A stretch of 64,000 nt of DNA from Myxococcus landrumus (GTDB taxonomy: Bacteria > Myxococcota > Myxococcia > Myxococcales > Myxococcaceae). The notes beneath the pieces were generated by a model, which worked only from the letters and a program-made list of their open reading frames with translations, was not told the origin of the DNA and did no database searches. The stretch spans positions 4,414,001 to 4,478,000 of the forward strand of contig NZ_CP071091.1 in the NCBI RefSeq assembly GCF_017301635.1. Direction: 5' to 3'. A program made the position numbers and the translations under genes. This document shows positions 1-8,794 of this stretch, one piece after another (position 1 is the stretch's first letter; the number at the start of each line of letters is the position of its first letter).

Positions 1-812
1 CCATCGGACTCAAGCTGGGGACCGAGAACCGCGTCGAACAGTATGACCCGGTCGCCATCGCCGGCCTGTACGCCCGCTCCTTCCGGGACGCCATCGAGCG
101 CATCGCGCGCTACAAGCAGCTCATCTGCCCCGAGGAGCTCCGGCTACACGAGCGAGGTGATGAGAGCGAGGTTCGCTTCGTCTGGACGTTCAGCGATGAG
201 CGCGAGCCGCCCCTGCTGGTGGACCACTGCTTCTCGTGGTTGGTAGGCATCGGCCGCAAGGGCACCGAGCGCCCGCTCAACCCGAGGCGGGTGGAGTTCC
301 AGCGCGCCACCGAACACAAGCCCATGTACGAGGCACACTTCGGCTGTCCGGTGAAGTTCAAGGCGAGCCATGACTCGCTGGTCTTCCATCGGGCGGACCT
401 CGACCTGCCCTTCGTCTCGCACAACCCGGACATGCTGGGCGTCATCGCGCCGCAGCTCGAACTGGAGCTGGGCAAACGGCTCGCGCAGTCGAGCTTGAGC
501 GAGCGCGCCAGGAGCGTCCTGAAGCGCCAGCTCGCGGGTCAGCGTCCCGCCATCCAGCAGGTCGCCAGCGAGCTGTGTGTGAGCACCCGGACGCTGCAGC
601 GCCGTCTCAACGAAGAGGGCTTCTCCTTCCAGAGCCTGCTCGAGGAAGCCCGGCGTGAACTGGCCCGGCACTACCTGGCCCACTCGCCGCTGGAGCTCAG
701 CGAGATTGCGTACCTCCTGGGCTACGAGGACGCAAACTCCTTCTTCCGCGCCTTCCACCACTGGGAAGGTGTCCCACCGGGCCAGTGGCGGGTGGTGCAA
801 GCCCGGGCCTGA
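1..812 (+). CDS. AraC-family transcriptional regulator (5' end cut by window)
   Basis: Open from the first bases (first full codon at position 3) to TGA at 810-812, so only the C-terminal part of about 269 residues is present. The last 90 residues hold the AraC double helix-turn-helix: the first helix pair lies around SELCVSTRTLQRRLNEEG and the second around SEIAYLLGYEDANSFFRAF, which is the classic AraC signature. The upstream part resembles the arabinose-binding-like sensor domain of AraC regulators that have a long N-terminal domain. It presumably binds DNA in the cytoplasm and responds to an unknown ligand. Its target cannot be named because the upstream neighbour is outside the window. 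Confidence 0.9.
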   Translation, partial: IGLKLGTENRVEQYDPVAIAGLYARSFRDAIERIARYKQLICPEELRLHERGDESEVRFVWTFSDEREPPLLVDHCFSWLVGIGRKGTERPLNPRRVEFQRATEHKPMYEAHFGCPVKFKASHDSLVFHRADLDLPFVSHNPDMLGVIAPQLELELGKRLAQSSLSERARSVLKRQLAGQRPAIQQVASELCVSTRTLQRRLNEEGFSFQSLLEEARRELARHYLAHSPLELSEIAYLLGYEDANSFFRAFHHWEGVPPGQWRVVQARA

Positions 813-866
813 ACCGAGCCGCATCCGCGATTGCGCGGGAGCGCCGGCGAGTGGTTACGTGGCCCC

Positions 867-1985
867 ATGGCGAGACGGCTGAGCTATCTCTTGTCCCTGG
901 TGCTCCTCGGGGGTTGTGCGAACCAGCAGGCGCAGACACGCGCGGAGCCGCCCCCGTCCGCGAAAGGCAATCAGCCCTCGATGGTGTACCGGTTCGAGGG
1001 CATCGAGCTCTTCGGCACGCGCAAGTACACCCGCGAGGAGCTGCTGGCCCCCTATCTGGCGGCGCTGCCTCCCGCGGGCACCTTGCTGGACATGCAGAAG
1101 GATGGCGACGCCTTCATCCAGGCACTGGCGAAGGGCAAGGAGCAGATCCAATCGCGCCATGGCTTCGCGCTGATTCGCAACTCCGTCACCTCCTACGCCA
1201 AGGACATGACGTTGAGAGTCACGGTGGACGTGGTCGACCTGGGCGACGAATGGCGCCTCGAGTACGCCCCCGCGCCCACGGGCTCCGTCGCCGAGCCCGA
1301 GGGGCTGCTCGCCGCCTGGAGCGCCTATCTCACGCGGATGTGGCAGCTCGTGAACTCGGGAGTCGTGTCGACGGAGGACACGGAGCCCTGCCGCGCCTTC
1401 CACTGCTTCTATGGCCCGGGACATCCGGAGCTGATGCAACTCGAGGCGCCCCTCCTGGCTGGCGTGCCCAAACACTTCGAGACGCTCGTCCGGATGGCCC
1501 ACACTGACGTGGACGCGGAGAAGCGGGAGCAGGCGGCGTATCTGCTCGCCTATGGCCCTTCACGGGACGAGGTCGCCCGCGCGCTGGTGCCCCTGATGAA
1601 CGACTCGAACGAGGCACCGCGCAACGCCGCGATGCGCGTTCTCTGGAAGGTGCAGGAGAAGGCGGACCGGCCACTCATCCCGCTCGAGAAGGTGCTGCGC
1701 GCCATCCACGGCCCCCTCATCAGCGACCGGAACAAGGCCGCGGGCCTGCTGGCGGTCCTCGTCACCCAGGATGCGTCCCGGCGGGGTGACATCCTCCAGG
1801 AGACCGGACAGGTGCTGCTGGAGATGGCCACCGCGAAGCAGGTCATCGAACGAAAGCCCGCGCTCGACGTCCTGCGGGCCTTGTCGGGGAAGGACTTCGG
1901 CGAGGACGCCGCGAGCTGGCGCGCCTGGGTTCAAGAGACGCTGGCTTCCGAGCCGCCCCGCGCGCCCTCGCCGAATCACCGCTGA
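867..1985 (+). CDS. Lipoprotein with C-terminal HEAT-like helical repeats
   Basis: Protein of 372 residues. The start at 867 gives a short lipoprotein signal (MARRLSYLLSLVLLGGC) with the lipobox Cys at residue 17, so it should be a lipid-anchored envelope protein. After a Pro/Ala-rich linker, a stretch starting YRFEGIELFG looks like a small alpha/beta module, possibly POTRA-like. The C-terminal 170 residues are helical and resemble HEAT repeats (AAYLLAYGPSRDEVARALVP and similar). It starts 54 bases after the AraC gene and converges on the permease with a 5-base gap. I do not recognise a specific function. Confidence 0.75.
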   Translation: MARRLSYLLSLVLLGGCANQQAQTRAEPPPSAKGNQPSMVYRFEGIELFGTRKYTREELLAPYLAALPPAGTLLDMQKDGDAFIQALAKGKEQIQSRHGFALIRNSVTSYAKDMTLRVTVDVVDLGDEWRLEYAPAPTGSVAEPEGLLAAWSAYLTRMWQLVNSGVVSTEDTEPCRAFHCFYGPGHPELMQLEAPLLAGVPKHFETLVRMAHTDVDAEKREQAAYLLAYGPSRDEVARALVPLMNDSNEAPRNAAMRVLWKVQEKADRPLIPLEKVLRAIHGPLISDRNKAAGLLAVLVTQDASRRGDILQETGQVLLEMATAKQVIERKPALDVLRALSGKDFGEDAASWRAWVQETLASEPPRAPSPNHR

Positions 1986-1990
1986 GCGGC

Positions 1991-4450
1991 TCAGCCCCCC
2001 GAGCGCAGCACCGTCATCGGGTCCACGCGAGAGGCCCTGCGGGCGGGCAGCCAGCTCGCGAGCAGCGCGACGCCGAGCAGGAGCGTCGCCACCCCCGCGA
2101 GGACCAGCGGGTCGGTGGTGCTCACGCCATACACCATTCCCGAGAGCCCCCGGCTGAGCGCCAACGCCGCCAGCGTGCCGAGCACCACGCCCGTCCCCGC
2201 GAGGACGGCCGCCTGCCGGAGCACCAGCTTCAGCACATCCCCGGTCGTCGCGCCCAGGGCGAAGCGGATGCCGAACTCCTGCGTGCGCTGCGCCACCGCA
2301 TAGGACACCACGGCCGCGAGGCCCGCCACCGAGAGCAACAGCGCCACCACGCCGAACGCACCCAACAACAAGAGGCTGAAGCGCCGCGCGGCCAGCGAGC
2401 TCGAGTGAAGGCTCTCCACCGTGCGCAGGCGCGCCGGAAGCTCCGGAGCCAGCTCGCGCAGGACGGGCCTCACCGCCGCGACCAGCGCCTCGGAGCCCGA
2501 GGGACCGTGCACCGCGAGATGGAAGGAGGAGGACACCCCCAGCCGCTGCCGTGAGCAGCCATAGAACGTCCCCTTCGGCGCCTCATCCAAGCCCTGGTCT
2601 CGAACGTCCGCCACCACGCCCACGACGGTGAAGGGGCGCAGGTCTCCGTCCATGTTGCCGAACTGGATGAGCTTGCCCAGCGGGTCCTCACCGGGCCACT
2701 GGGCCTTCGCGAGCGCCTCGCTGATGACCGCCACATGCGGCGCATCCACGGTGTCGCGAGCATCGAAGAGGCGCCCTCGCACCAGCGGAATGTCGAGCGC
2801 GCCGAAGTAGCCCTCGCTCGCCACGCGATACTCCGCGTAGCCGGACCGCTCTCGCTCATGCGCCAGCCGCCCGAAGTCATCGAAGTTCTTCACCTCATCG
2901 GGACGGTTGAGCACGACGAAGGTGCCATTGCCCGAGAAGCCGCCCTCGAGGGGGAAGCTGCTCACCGCACCCACCGCGCGAACTCCCGGCAGCGCGGCCA
3001 GCTTCGAGATGAGGTGCTCCTGGAACTGCACGTTCTGTCGCCCCACGGCCTCCTCCCTCGCCGGAGGAAGCACCAGGCTGAGGACCGCGACGTCCTCGGT
3101 GCGGTAGCCCGGGTCCACCGAGAGCAACCCCAACAGGCTGCGCCCGAGCAGCGCCGCGCCCACCAGCAACACGAGCGCGAGCGCGAGCTGTCCGACCACC
3201 AGGGCCCGGCGCATGCGCTCCGCTCCCCCGCCCCCGGCCTGCGTCCGCCCGGACTGCGTGAGCGTGGCCCAGGGGCTCTGGCGCGCCGCGCGCAGCGCCG
3301 TCACCAGCCCCAGGCCCACCGCGAGCAGCAGCGAGAGCCCGAACGCGAACAACAGCGCGGTGGCATTCACGGAGACCTCCGCGGCGCGCGGCAGGTGGCT
3401 CGACTCGACGGCGAGCATCGCGGGCACGGCCCAGGTGGCGAACAGCGCGCCCAGGGCCCCACCCATCAGCGACAGCAGCAGGGACTCCGAGAGGAACTGG
3501 CGCACCAACGCCCCCGGCCCCGCCCCCAACGCGACATGGACCGCGAGCTCACGCCGGCGCGTCGCCGCCCGGGCGAGCAGCAGGTTGGTGACGTTGGCTC
3601 CCGCGACCAGGAGCAGTAACGCCGCCGCGCCCAGCAGCATGTAGAGGGTCGACCGGGCACTGCCCACGAGGCTCTCATGGAGCGACACCACGGCGACGTC
3701 CTGCATGCCGGTCTCCACGCCATGCTGCTCCTTGAGCTCACGCGCGATGCCCGTCAGCTCCGCCTGCACCGCGCGCAGGTCGACACCGGGCGACAGGCGG
3801 CCCACGACGTTCCAGTTGTGCGCGGTGCGGCTGGCATGGCGTCTCTGCTGCTCGCGTGGCACCCACATCTGCGCGCCCACCGGATAGTCGAAGGACTCGG
3901 GCATCACGCCCACCACGGTGTGGGCACGGCCCTCGAAGGAGAGCGTCTCCGACATGGGCAACGGCCGGCCTCCCAGGTGGCGCTTCCAGAAGGCCTGGCT
4001 GACCATCACCACGGGAGCCCCGCCAGCGCTCTGCTCGTCCTCCGTGAACGAGCGGCCCGTGACAGGCTGGACCCCGAAGGCCCGGAAGAAGTCACGCGAG
4101 GAGAACACCAGGTTGGCGAAGGTGGGCTCGTCCGTTCCGGTGACGGTGACGCTCATCGCGCCCGACACCTGGGCCACCGCACCGAGGGTGCGGCTGCGTG
4201 CCTGCACATCCTCGAAGTTGGGGTCCGAGAACCGCATCGGCTTGCCCTCGCGCGACAGCTCCGACAACTTCACGAGGCGCTCGGGGTTCGGGTAGGGCAA
4301 GGGGCGCAGCAGCACCCCATCGACCACGCTGAAGAGGGCGGTGCTCGTCCCGATTCCGACCGCCAGCAACAGGATGCAACTGAGCGCGAAGCCAGGGTTG
4401 CGGAGCAGTGCGCGCAGCGTCTGGCGCCATCCTCCAAGAAGGGTGTCCAC
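1991..4450 (-). CDS. ADOP-type ABC transporter permease (MacB/FtsX superfamily)
   Basis: Protein of 819 residues with a GTG start at 4450, preceded by a GGGAGAG ribosome binding site. The N-terminus (GGWRQTLRALLRNPGFALS) and the motif ALFSVVDGVLLRPLPYP are typical of the acidobacterial duplicated orphan permease group. A first membrane helix is followed by a MacB-like periplasmic domain, three helices, a second periplasmic domain and three more helices ending in PARRASRVDPMTVLRSGG, so two MacB-like halves are fused. No ATP-binding subunit or PadR gene is adjacent, hence 'orphan'. Such proteins are inferred to move substrates or signals across the inner membrane, but the substrate is unknown. 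The frame stays open far upstream of 4450, but that part lies antisense to the SDR gene and has no domain sense. Confidence 0.85.
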   Translation of the reverse strand: MDTLLGGWRQTLRALLRNPGFALSCILLLAVGIGTSTALFSVVDGVLLRPLPYPNPERLVKLSELSREGKPMRFSDPNFEDVQARSRTLGAVAQVSGAMSVTVTGTDEPTFANLVFSSRDFFRAFGVQPVTGRSFTEDEQSAGGAPVVMVSQAFWKRHLGGRPLPMSETLSFEGRAHTVVGVMPESFDYPVGAQMWVPREQQRRHASRTAHNWNVVGRLSPGVDLRAVQAELTGIARELKEQHGVETGMQDVAVVSLHESLVGSARSTLYMLLGAAALLLLVAGANVTNLLLARAATRRRELAVHVALGAGPGALVRQFLSESLLLSLMGGALGALFATWAVPAMLAVESSHLPRAAEVSVNATALLFAFGLSLLLAVGLGLVTALRAARQSPWATLTQSGRTQAGGGGAERMRRALVVGQLALALVLLVGAALLGRSLLGLLSVDPGYRTEDVAVLSLVLPPAREEAVGRQNVQFQEHLISKLAALPGVRAVGAVSSFPLEGGFSGNGTFVVLNRPDEVKNFDDFGRLAHERERSGYAEYRVASEGYFGALDIPLVRGRLFDARDTVDAPHVAVISEALAKAQWPGEDPLGKLIQFGNMDGDLRPFTVVGVVADVRDQGLDEAPKGTFYGCSRQRLGVSSSFHLAVHGPSGSEALVAAVRPVLRELAPELPARLRTVESLHSSSLAARRFSLLLLGAFGVVALLLSVAGLAAVVSYAVAQRTQEFGIRFALGATTGDVLKLVLRQAAVLAGTGVVLGTLAALALSRGLSGMVYGVSTTDPLVLAGVATLLLGVALLASWLPARRASRVDPMTVLRSGG

Positions 4451-4726
4451 GGTGAGTCTCTCCCGAAGCCGGAAGCGGCTTCTCGGGCGGGTACGTAGGT
4501 GCCGAAGAACGATTGCCTCGACCCCTCGCGCTGTCCACGAACCCAGCGTGGCCCGAGTCGACCTCGTGGACGGCCCCCCACCTCCACCGCCCTGTGTCAC
4601 CCGCACAAACAGTGGCTGTTCGATATCCCTCTCGTCGAACGCATCGCCGACCTCGACTATGAAAGAGGGTCGGTGGCGGGAACCGAAGCCCTGCCTGTTT
4701 CGCCCATGAAAGCGAGTGAGCCCTCC

Positions 4727-5413
4727 ATGAACGTCGTCATTTCCGGTGCGAACCGGGGTATCGGTCTCGAGCTGGTGCGGCAGTGCCTCCACCGAGGTGA
4801 CGGGGTCCACGCGGGAGTCCGGGCACCCGAGCGTGCAACGGAGCTCACCGCGCTCGCCCACGGCTCCCACGGCCAGCTTCACGTCCACGCGCTGGACGTC
4901 ACGGACGAGGCCAGCGTGCGGGCGTTCGCGGCGGCGATTCCCGGCCCCGTGCACCTGCTCATCAACAACGCGGGCGTGCGCAGCCGGCCGGACGACCTGG
5001 CGGGGCTCGACAGCGACGACCTCACCCGCACCTTCCAGGTGAACGCGGTGGCGGCGCTGCGGATGACACTGCTCCTGCGGCCCCAGTTGCGCGCGGCCGG
5101 TGGCGCGAAGGTGGCGAACCTCAGCTCGAACCTCGGCTCCATCGCGGACAACAGCTGGGGAGGTGCCTACGGCTACCGGATGTCCAAGGCGGCGCTGAAC
5201 ATGGCCACGCGCTCGTTGGGCCACGACTTGAAGGAGGACGGCATCCTCGCCTTCGCCCTCAGCCCGGGCTGGGTCCGCACGGACATGGGGGGCAGCGAAG
5301 CGCCCACGGCCGTGGACCTGTCAGTCTCGGGATTGCTCTCCGTCCTCGGCCACCTGGGCGCCGAGGACACGGGGGGCTTCTTCGACTTCGAAGGCAAGCG
5401 ACTCCCCTGGTGA
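4727..5413 (+). CDS. Short-chain dehydrogenase/reductase
   Basis: Protein of 228 residues, a classical small SDR. The N-terminal Rossmann motif GANRGIG (residues 7-13) binds NAD(P), NNAG follows the fourth strand, and the catalytic YxxxK is seen as YRMSK after the Ser-rich LSSNLGS strand. The end (SPGWVRTDMGG) is typical of C-factor/sniffer-like SDRs, a group that includes the Myxococcus CsgA family, although this cannot be called CsgA from motifs alone. The start at 4727 places the first strand (MNVVISG) at the N-terminus; an in-frame ATG lies at 4706. It is divergent from the permease across a 276-base gap in which I see no clear site. An inverted repeat follows its stop by two bases. Confidence 0.85.
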   Translation: MNVVISGANRGIGLELVRQCLHRGDGVHAGVRAPERATELTALAHGSHGQLHVHALDVTDEASVRAFAAAIPGPVHLLINNAGVRSRPDDLAGLDSDDLTRTFQVNAVAALRMTLLLRPQLRAAGGAKVANLSSNLGSIADNSWGGAYGYRMSKAALNMATRSLGHDLKEDGILAFALSPGWVRTDMGGSEAPTAVDLSVSGLLSVLGHLGAEDTGGFFDFEGKRLPW

Positions 5414-5415
5414 GC

Positions 5416-5438
5416 CTTGGTGTCCAGTTGACACCAAG
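5416..5438. promoter_or_regulatory. Perfect inverted repeat between SDR and radical SAM genes
   Basis: CTTGGTGTC, a 5-base spacer CAGTT, then GACACCAAG: a perfect 9-base stem. It begins two bases after the SDR stop and ends directly before an in-frame ATG at 5439. It lacks a T-run, so it could be a weak terminator for the SDR gene or, as the TTGGTGTC half-site suggests, a repressor operator for the radical SAM gene. Which one it is cannot be settled by reading. Confidence 0.55.
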
Positions 5439-5465
5439 ATGAGAGATTGGGAGAGTTGCTTCATC

Positions 5466-6749
5466 ATGGATACCGCCTTCGTCGCCTTCATTCCGCTCTC
5501 GAACTGGCTGCGCGGCTTCGACCGGTACCGCATGAAGTACTCGAAGGCCTCCATCGGGGAGTCGACCTTTCCCGACGCGTTCTACATGTTGAGGGAGGAC
5601 GAGCCCTGGACGCCGGGGCTCGAGAAGGCGCGGCGGCTGGTGGCGAAGCTGGGCCGCGCGAAGGACCGCATCGTCGCGTTGCGAGCGAAGCTGCCGACCT
5701 CCGGCGCGCCGGCGATGCACCCCAACGACACCACGGGCACGGGCATCGGCTGGCGCTGGCCCTTCCCCGAGGTCCCCCTGAGCGGAGTCGCCTGGGTGGG
5801 TGAAGACGGCACGCTGAAGCCGACGTTTCACGAGGAGGTCACCGCCCAGGCGTTCCTGCTCGACGACACGGGGCTCGCGGCCTGGGAGGACTGTCGGCCG
5901 CGCACCTTCTCGGTGCTCCCGGTGGCCAAAGCCTGTCAGGCGAAGTGTGCGTTCTGTTTCTCGAAGGCCAGTGTCTCGGACCTCGCGCGGCAGCGCAGTG
6001 TCTCGCTCGAAGTCCAGTTGCGATGGGCGGACCTCGCCAAGGCCCGAGGCGCCGAGCGCGCCGTCATCACCGGCGGCGGAGAGCCGACGCTGCTGGCGCC
6101 GAAGCAACTGCAAGCCCTGGTTCACGGCCTCGCCGAGCGATTCACGAAGACGCTTCTCATCACCAATGGTGCGCGGCTCGATGCCGAGCAGGTGCGGGCC
6201 TTGCGGGACGCGGGCCTCTCGGCCCTGGCCCTCAGCCGGCATGGTGTCACCCGGGAGGACGACGCGCGCATCATGGGCGTCTCCGTCGACTCGGGGGCCC
6301 TGGCGCGAGCCTTTGGTCTGCGCAGCCGCGCCATCTGCGTGCTCCAGCGCGGAGGAGTCGATGACGTGGAGAAGGTCCGGGCCTATCTCGAGCGCAGCGC
6401 GCGGGAGGGGTTTCACGAGGTCTGCTTCAAGGAACTCTATGTCTCCAGCCTCTCCGAGAACCCCTGGGCACCGAGCGCCGTGAACCGGTACTGCGAGGAC
6501 CACCAGGTGCCGCTGGCGGTGGTGCTCCGCGCCATGGAGGTGGCGGGCTTCACGAAGGTCGCCGAGCTGCCCTGGGGCAGTCCGGTGTTCGAGGGGGAGG
6601 TCGCGGGCCGGGTGCTGCGCGTCGCGGCGTATACGGAGCCCTCGGTGGGCTGGGAGCGGACGCATCGGCTGGTGCGCTCGTGGAACCTGATGAGTGATGG
6701 AACGTGTCTGGCGTCGCTGGAAGACCCCGCTTCGGAGCTGCGCTCATGA
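5466..6749 (+). CDS. Radical SAM protein with unusual N-terminal region
   Basis: Protein of 427 residues from the ATG at 5466, which has GGGAGAG 10 bases upstream; the ATG at 5439 abuts the hairpin and has no binding site. The cluster motif CX3CX2C (Cys157, Cys161, Cys164 in CQAKCAFC) should hold a [4Fe-4S] cluster that cleaves S-adenosylmethionine, and ITGGGEPTLL matches the GGE motif of the radical SAM barrel. The 150 residues before the cluster match no domain I know. There is no C-terminal SPASM-like cysteine set. The stop overlaps the next start as ATGA, so the two enzymes are translationally coupled and probably act on the same substrate, which is unknown. Confidence 0.85.
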   Translation: MDTAFVAFIPLSNWLRGFDRYRMKYSKASIGESTFPDAFYMLREDEPWTPGLEKARRLVAKLGRAKDRIVALRAKLPTSGAPAMHPNDTTGTGIGWRWPFPEVPLSGVAWVGEDGTLKPTFHEEVTAQAFLLDDTGLAAWEDCRPRTFSVLPVAKACQAKCAFCFSKASVSDLARQRSVSLEVQLRWADLAKARGAERAVITGGGEPTLLAPKQLQALVHGLAERFTKTLLITNGARLDAEQVRALRDAGLSALALSRHGVTREDDARIMGVSVDSGALARAFGLRSRAICVLQRGGVDDVEKVRAYLERSAREGFHEVCFKELYVSSLSENPWAPSAVNRYCEDHQVPLAVVLRAMEVAGFTKVAELPWGSPVFEGEVAGRVLRVAAYTEPSVGWERTHRLVRSWNLMSDGTCLASLEDPASELRS

Positions 6750-7729
6750 ATCACGAGACATTTCTCGCGGCGCGTGACGAGTGGCGGAGCAAGCGCCCCG
6801 ACCTGGTCGACCTGGCGGAGCTCAATGTCTATCGGAGCCTCGGACCGTCGTTCGAGGCCATCGCGCCATCGACGCATCACGAAGCGCCCTACCGCTGTCA
6901 TCTCGCGGAGCGGTTCCTCGCTCACCTTGGACTCGAGGCCGGACTCAAGGCCCGGACGCAGGTCAGCCACGGCGTGAGGCGGTCCCTGCGGGTGTTGTTC
7001 GGGTGGCTCGCGTCGCGCAAGGCCCGCGTCGGAATCCCCGACGACGTGTATCCGGTGTATCTCCAGCTCGCGCGGGAGGCGGGCGTCGACGTCGTTCGCT
7101 TCCAGGCGCGGGAGGGACTTCCCAAGCTCGACACCTGTGATGCGCTCCTCCTCTGCGAGCCACTCAAGCCCTGGGGACGTACTCCCTCGGGCGAAGAGCA
7201 GGCGCGAGTGGAGGCGTGGGTTCGCGAGGCGCCAGGGCAACGGGTCCTGCTGGTGGACTCCGCCTACGCGACACCTCCAACGCCTTGGACGCTCCGGCTG
7301 ATGCATGAAGAGCTCGCCTTCGTCCTCGTCTCGCTCTCCAAGGGCTGGCTCCTCCCGGACCATGTCGGGTTGTGCATCACGCCCTCACGGTGGAAGGAGG
7401 ATGCACGGGCCGCGTTCGCACCGCTGTCGAAGGACGAGCAGAAGCTGCGCATCGGCTACGCGGCCCTCACGGAGCATGCGGCACGGCCGCGACAGGTCAG
7501 CGAAATCCTGGCGGAGCGAGCACGCCTCCGGAATGCCTTCATCACCGACAGGCCAGGGCTCCGCGCTGCTCCCTGCGTGGGCTACTTCGCCGTGTCCCAG
7601 TGCTCCTTCGAGGAGCTCCTGGAGCAAGGGGTCCTCGGAGTGCCAGCCTCCGTCTTCGGTGGCCCGGAACGGATGAGCATTCTCTCGAGCCTGCTCCCCG
7701 CCGGGCGTGTCCCCGCGGCACATCGCTGA
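6746..7729 (+). CDS. PLP-dependent aminotransferase-like protein (fold type I)
   Basis: Protein of 327 residues starting in the ATGA overlap with the radical SAM gene. It reads as a short fold-type I PLP enzyme: TQVSHGVRRSL fits the phosphate-binding turn, LLVDSAYA (Asp171) fits the cofactor-binding Asp strand, and VSLSKGW gives the Schiff-base Lys199. The C-terminus (GVPASVFGGPERMSIL) matches the small-domain end of class I/II aminotransferases. At 327 residues it is shorter than the usual 370-400. The substrate is unknown; coupling to a radical SAM enzyme suggests a two-step modification of an amino acid or amino sugar. Confidence 0.75.
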   Translation: MNHETFLAARDEWRSKRPDLVDLAELNVYRSLGPSFEAIAPSTHHEAPYRCHLAERFLAHLGLEAGLKARTQVSHGVRRSLRVLFGWLASRKARVGIPDDVYPVYLQLAREAGVDVVRFQAREGLPKLDTCDALLLCEPLKPWGRTPSGEEQARVEAWVREAPGQRVLLVDSAYATPPTPWTLRLMHEELAFVLVSLSKGWLLPDHVGLCITPSRWKEDARAAFAPLSKDEQKLRIGYAALTEHAARPRQVSEILAERARLRNAFITDRPGLRAAPCVGYFAVSQCSFEELLEQGVLGVPASVFGGPERMSILSSLLPAGRVPAAHR

Positions 7730-7856
7730 CACGACGTCCAGGTGGACGGAGACGGCTGCGTCGGCGCGAGCACGTGTCGAGCTGATGCTACGCGGGGAGC
7801 TCGATGACGCCAGCATCAGCGCGCTTGTCGATGAATCTCTCTCCCGCGTTTGTTGA
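7707..7856 (+). CDS. Possible small open frame after the PLP enzyme (unverified)
   Basis: A GTG-started frame of 49 codons overlapping the end of the PLP gene in another frame. Its second half (VELMLRGELDDASISALVDE) looks like an amphipathic helix pair and the frame ends SLSRVC, with a terminal Cys. Third-position GC is only moderate and no good ribosome binding site precedes the GTG; an internal ATG at 7785 would give 23 residues. It could be a tiny peptide, a decayed downstream gene or chance. It is listed because it sits directly behind a radical SAM/PLP pair. Confidence 0.2.
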   Translation: MSPRHIADTTSRWTETAASARARVELMLRGELDDASISALVDESLSRVC

Positions 7857-7867
7857 GCAGCCGCACA

Positions 7868-7895
7868 GCTCACGGCCTGAAGACAGGCCGTGAGC
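7868..7895 (-). terminator. Strong hairpin, likely terminator
   Basis: GCTCACGGCCTG, loop AAGA, then CAGGCCGTGAGC: a perfect 12-base stem. It lies 12 bases downstream of the stop of the lipoprotein gene on the minus strand and also faces the end of the PLP operon, so it may work in both directions. No T-run follows. Confidence 0.6.
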
Positions 7896-7906
7896 CCTTC
7901 AGCGAA

Positions 7907-8668
7907 TCACTCCGAGTAGCTGTAGCTGTAGACCAGGTGCCAGTGACGGTTGTAGACGCGCTGCACGGTGAACCAGCCGCTGTGGCAGCTGCCCGTGTTG
8001 GTCGCGCTGTAGCCGTACACGAAGCCGTTGATGGTGTGGGCGTTCAGCGTCGGCGTGCCCGGGTTCTCACACGGCCCGGTGACGCGGACGTCCTGGTACG
8101 CGGCCTCGGCGTAGACTTCCTCCTGGCCCTCGAAGTCATAGAGCGAGTGGACGCGAACCCCAGCGACGGAGCCGATGATGGCGGACTGCTGCGCATCCGT
8201 CAGCGACCAGGAGTTCTGGAGGTGCGCCAGCGTCGTGGCCTCGTTCGTCACGGAGCCCACGAGGCGGTGAACCGCGCCGTTCGAGTCATTGAGCGCCGTC
8301 CGGATGGCCGCGATGCCCGCGGTGCCCTGATACACGGAGCTGTCGCCCCACGTGAAGCTGAGGGCCTTGCCCGCGGTGTACGTGCTGAGCGTGCACGTGG
8401 CGCCCGGGGCTACGGACTCCACCAGGATGATCTTGCGCAGGCGGTACTCGGGGTTCAGCAGCGCGATACACTCGTTGCCCGGGACACCGTCGTAGTTCGC
8501 GGCCGGCAGCACGGCCTCGACCATGTTGTAGATGCGGAAGTTCGGGTCCGTGGCCTCCTGCGTGGCGGTCTCGACAGGGGCGTTGCCAGCCTCGGGCTCA
8601 CCGCCGGCACAGCCGAACGCGATGGATGAAGCAACAAGAAGGGAAGAAAGGCGGAGGGAGATGTTCAT
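7907..8668 (-). CDS. Lipoprotein of unknown function
   Basis: Protein of 253 residues. The start at 8668 gives a clean lipoprotein signal (MNISLRLSSLLVASSIAFGC) with Cys20 as the lipidation site; an in-frame start 33 bases upstream would only lengthen the n-region. The mature part has a few cysteines and a Tyr-rich tail (HLVYSYSYSE) but no domain I recognise. It is likely exported and membrane-anchored. It is monocistronic, with a hairpin just after its stop. Confidence 0.7.
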   Translation of the reverse strand: MNISLRLSSLLVASSIAFGCAGGEPEAGNAPVETATQEATDPNFRIYNMVEAVLPAANYDGVPGNECIALLNPEYRLRKIILVESVAPGATCTLSTYTAGKALSFTWGDSSVYQGTAGIAAIRTALNDSNGAVHRLVGSVTNEATTLAHLQNSWSLTDAQQSAIIGSVAGVRVHSLYDFEGQEEVYAEAAYQDVRVTGPCENPGTPTLNAHTINGFVYGYSATNTGSCHSGWFTVQRVYNRHWHLVYSYSYSE

Positions 8669-8794
8669 GGGCGCGGAACCTAGCACACATGATTCGCTCA
8701 ATCACAATCATGCTTGTACGATTCCGCACCCATCACGCCTCCGCCCCCGCTACACGACATGTGTCACGAACACGTCACCGGGAGGGCCACGTCG

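Noticed and set aside
4451-5224. N-terminal extension of the ADOP permease frame up to 5224
   Set aside because: The extension is antisense to the SDR gene, matches no domain, and a good ribosome binding site precedes GTG 4450.
5259-6665. 468-codon open frame on the minus strand opposite the radical SAM gene
   Set aside because: Arg/Gly/Leu-rich without domain motifs; it is the usual shadow frame of a GC-rich gene.
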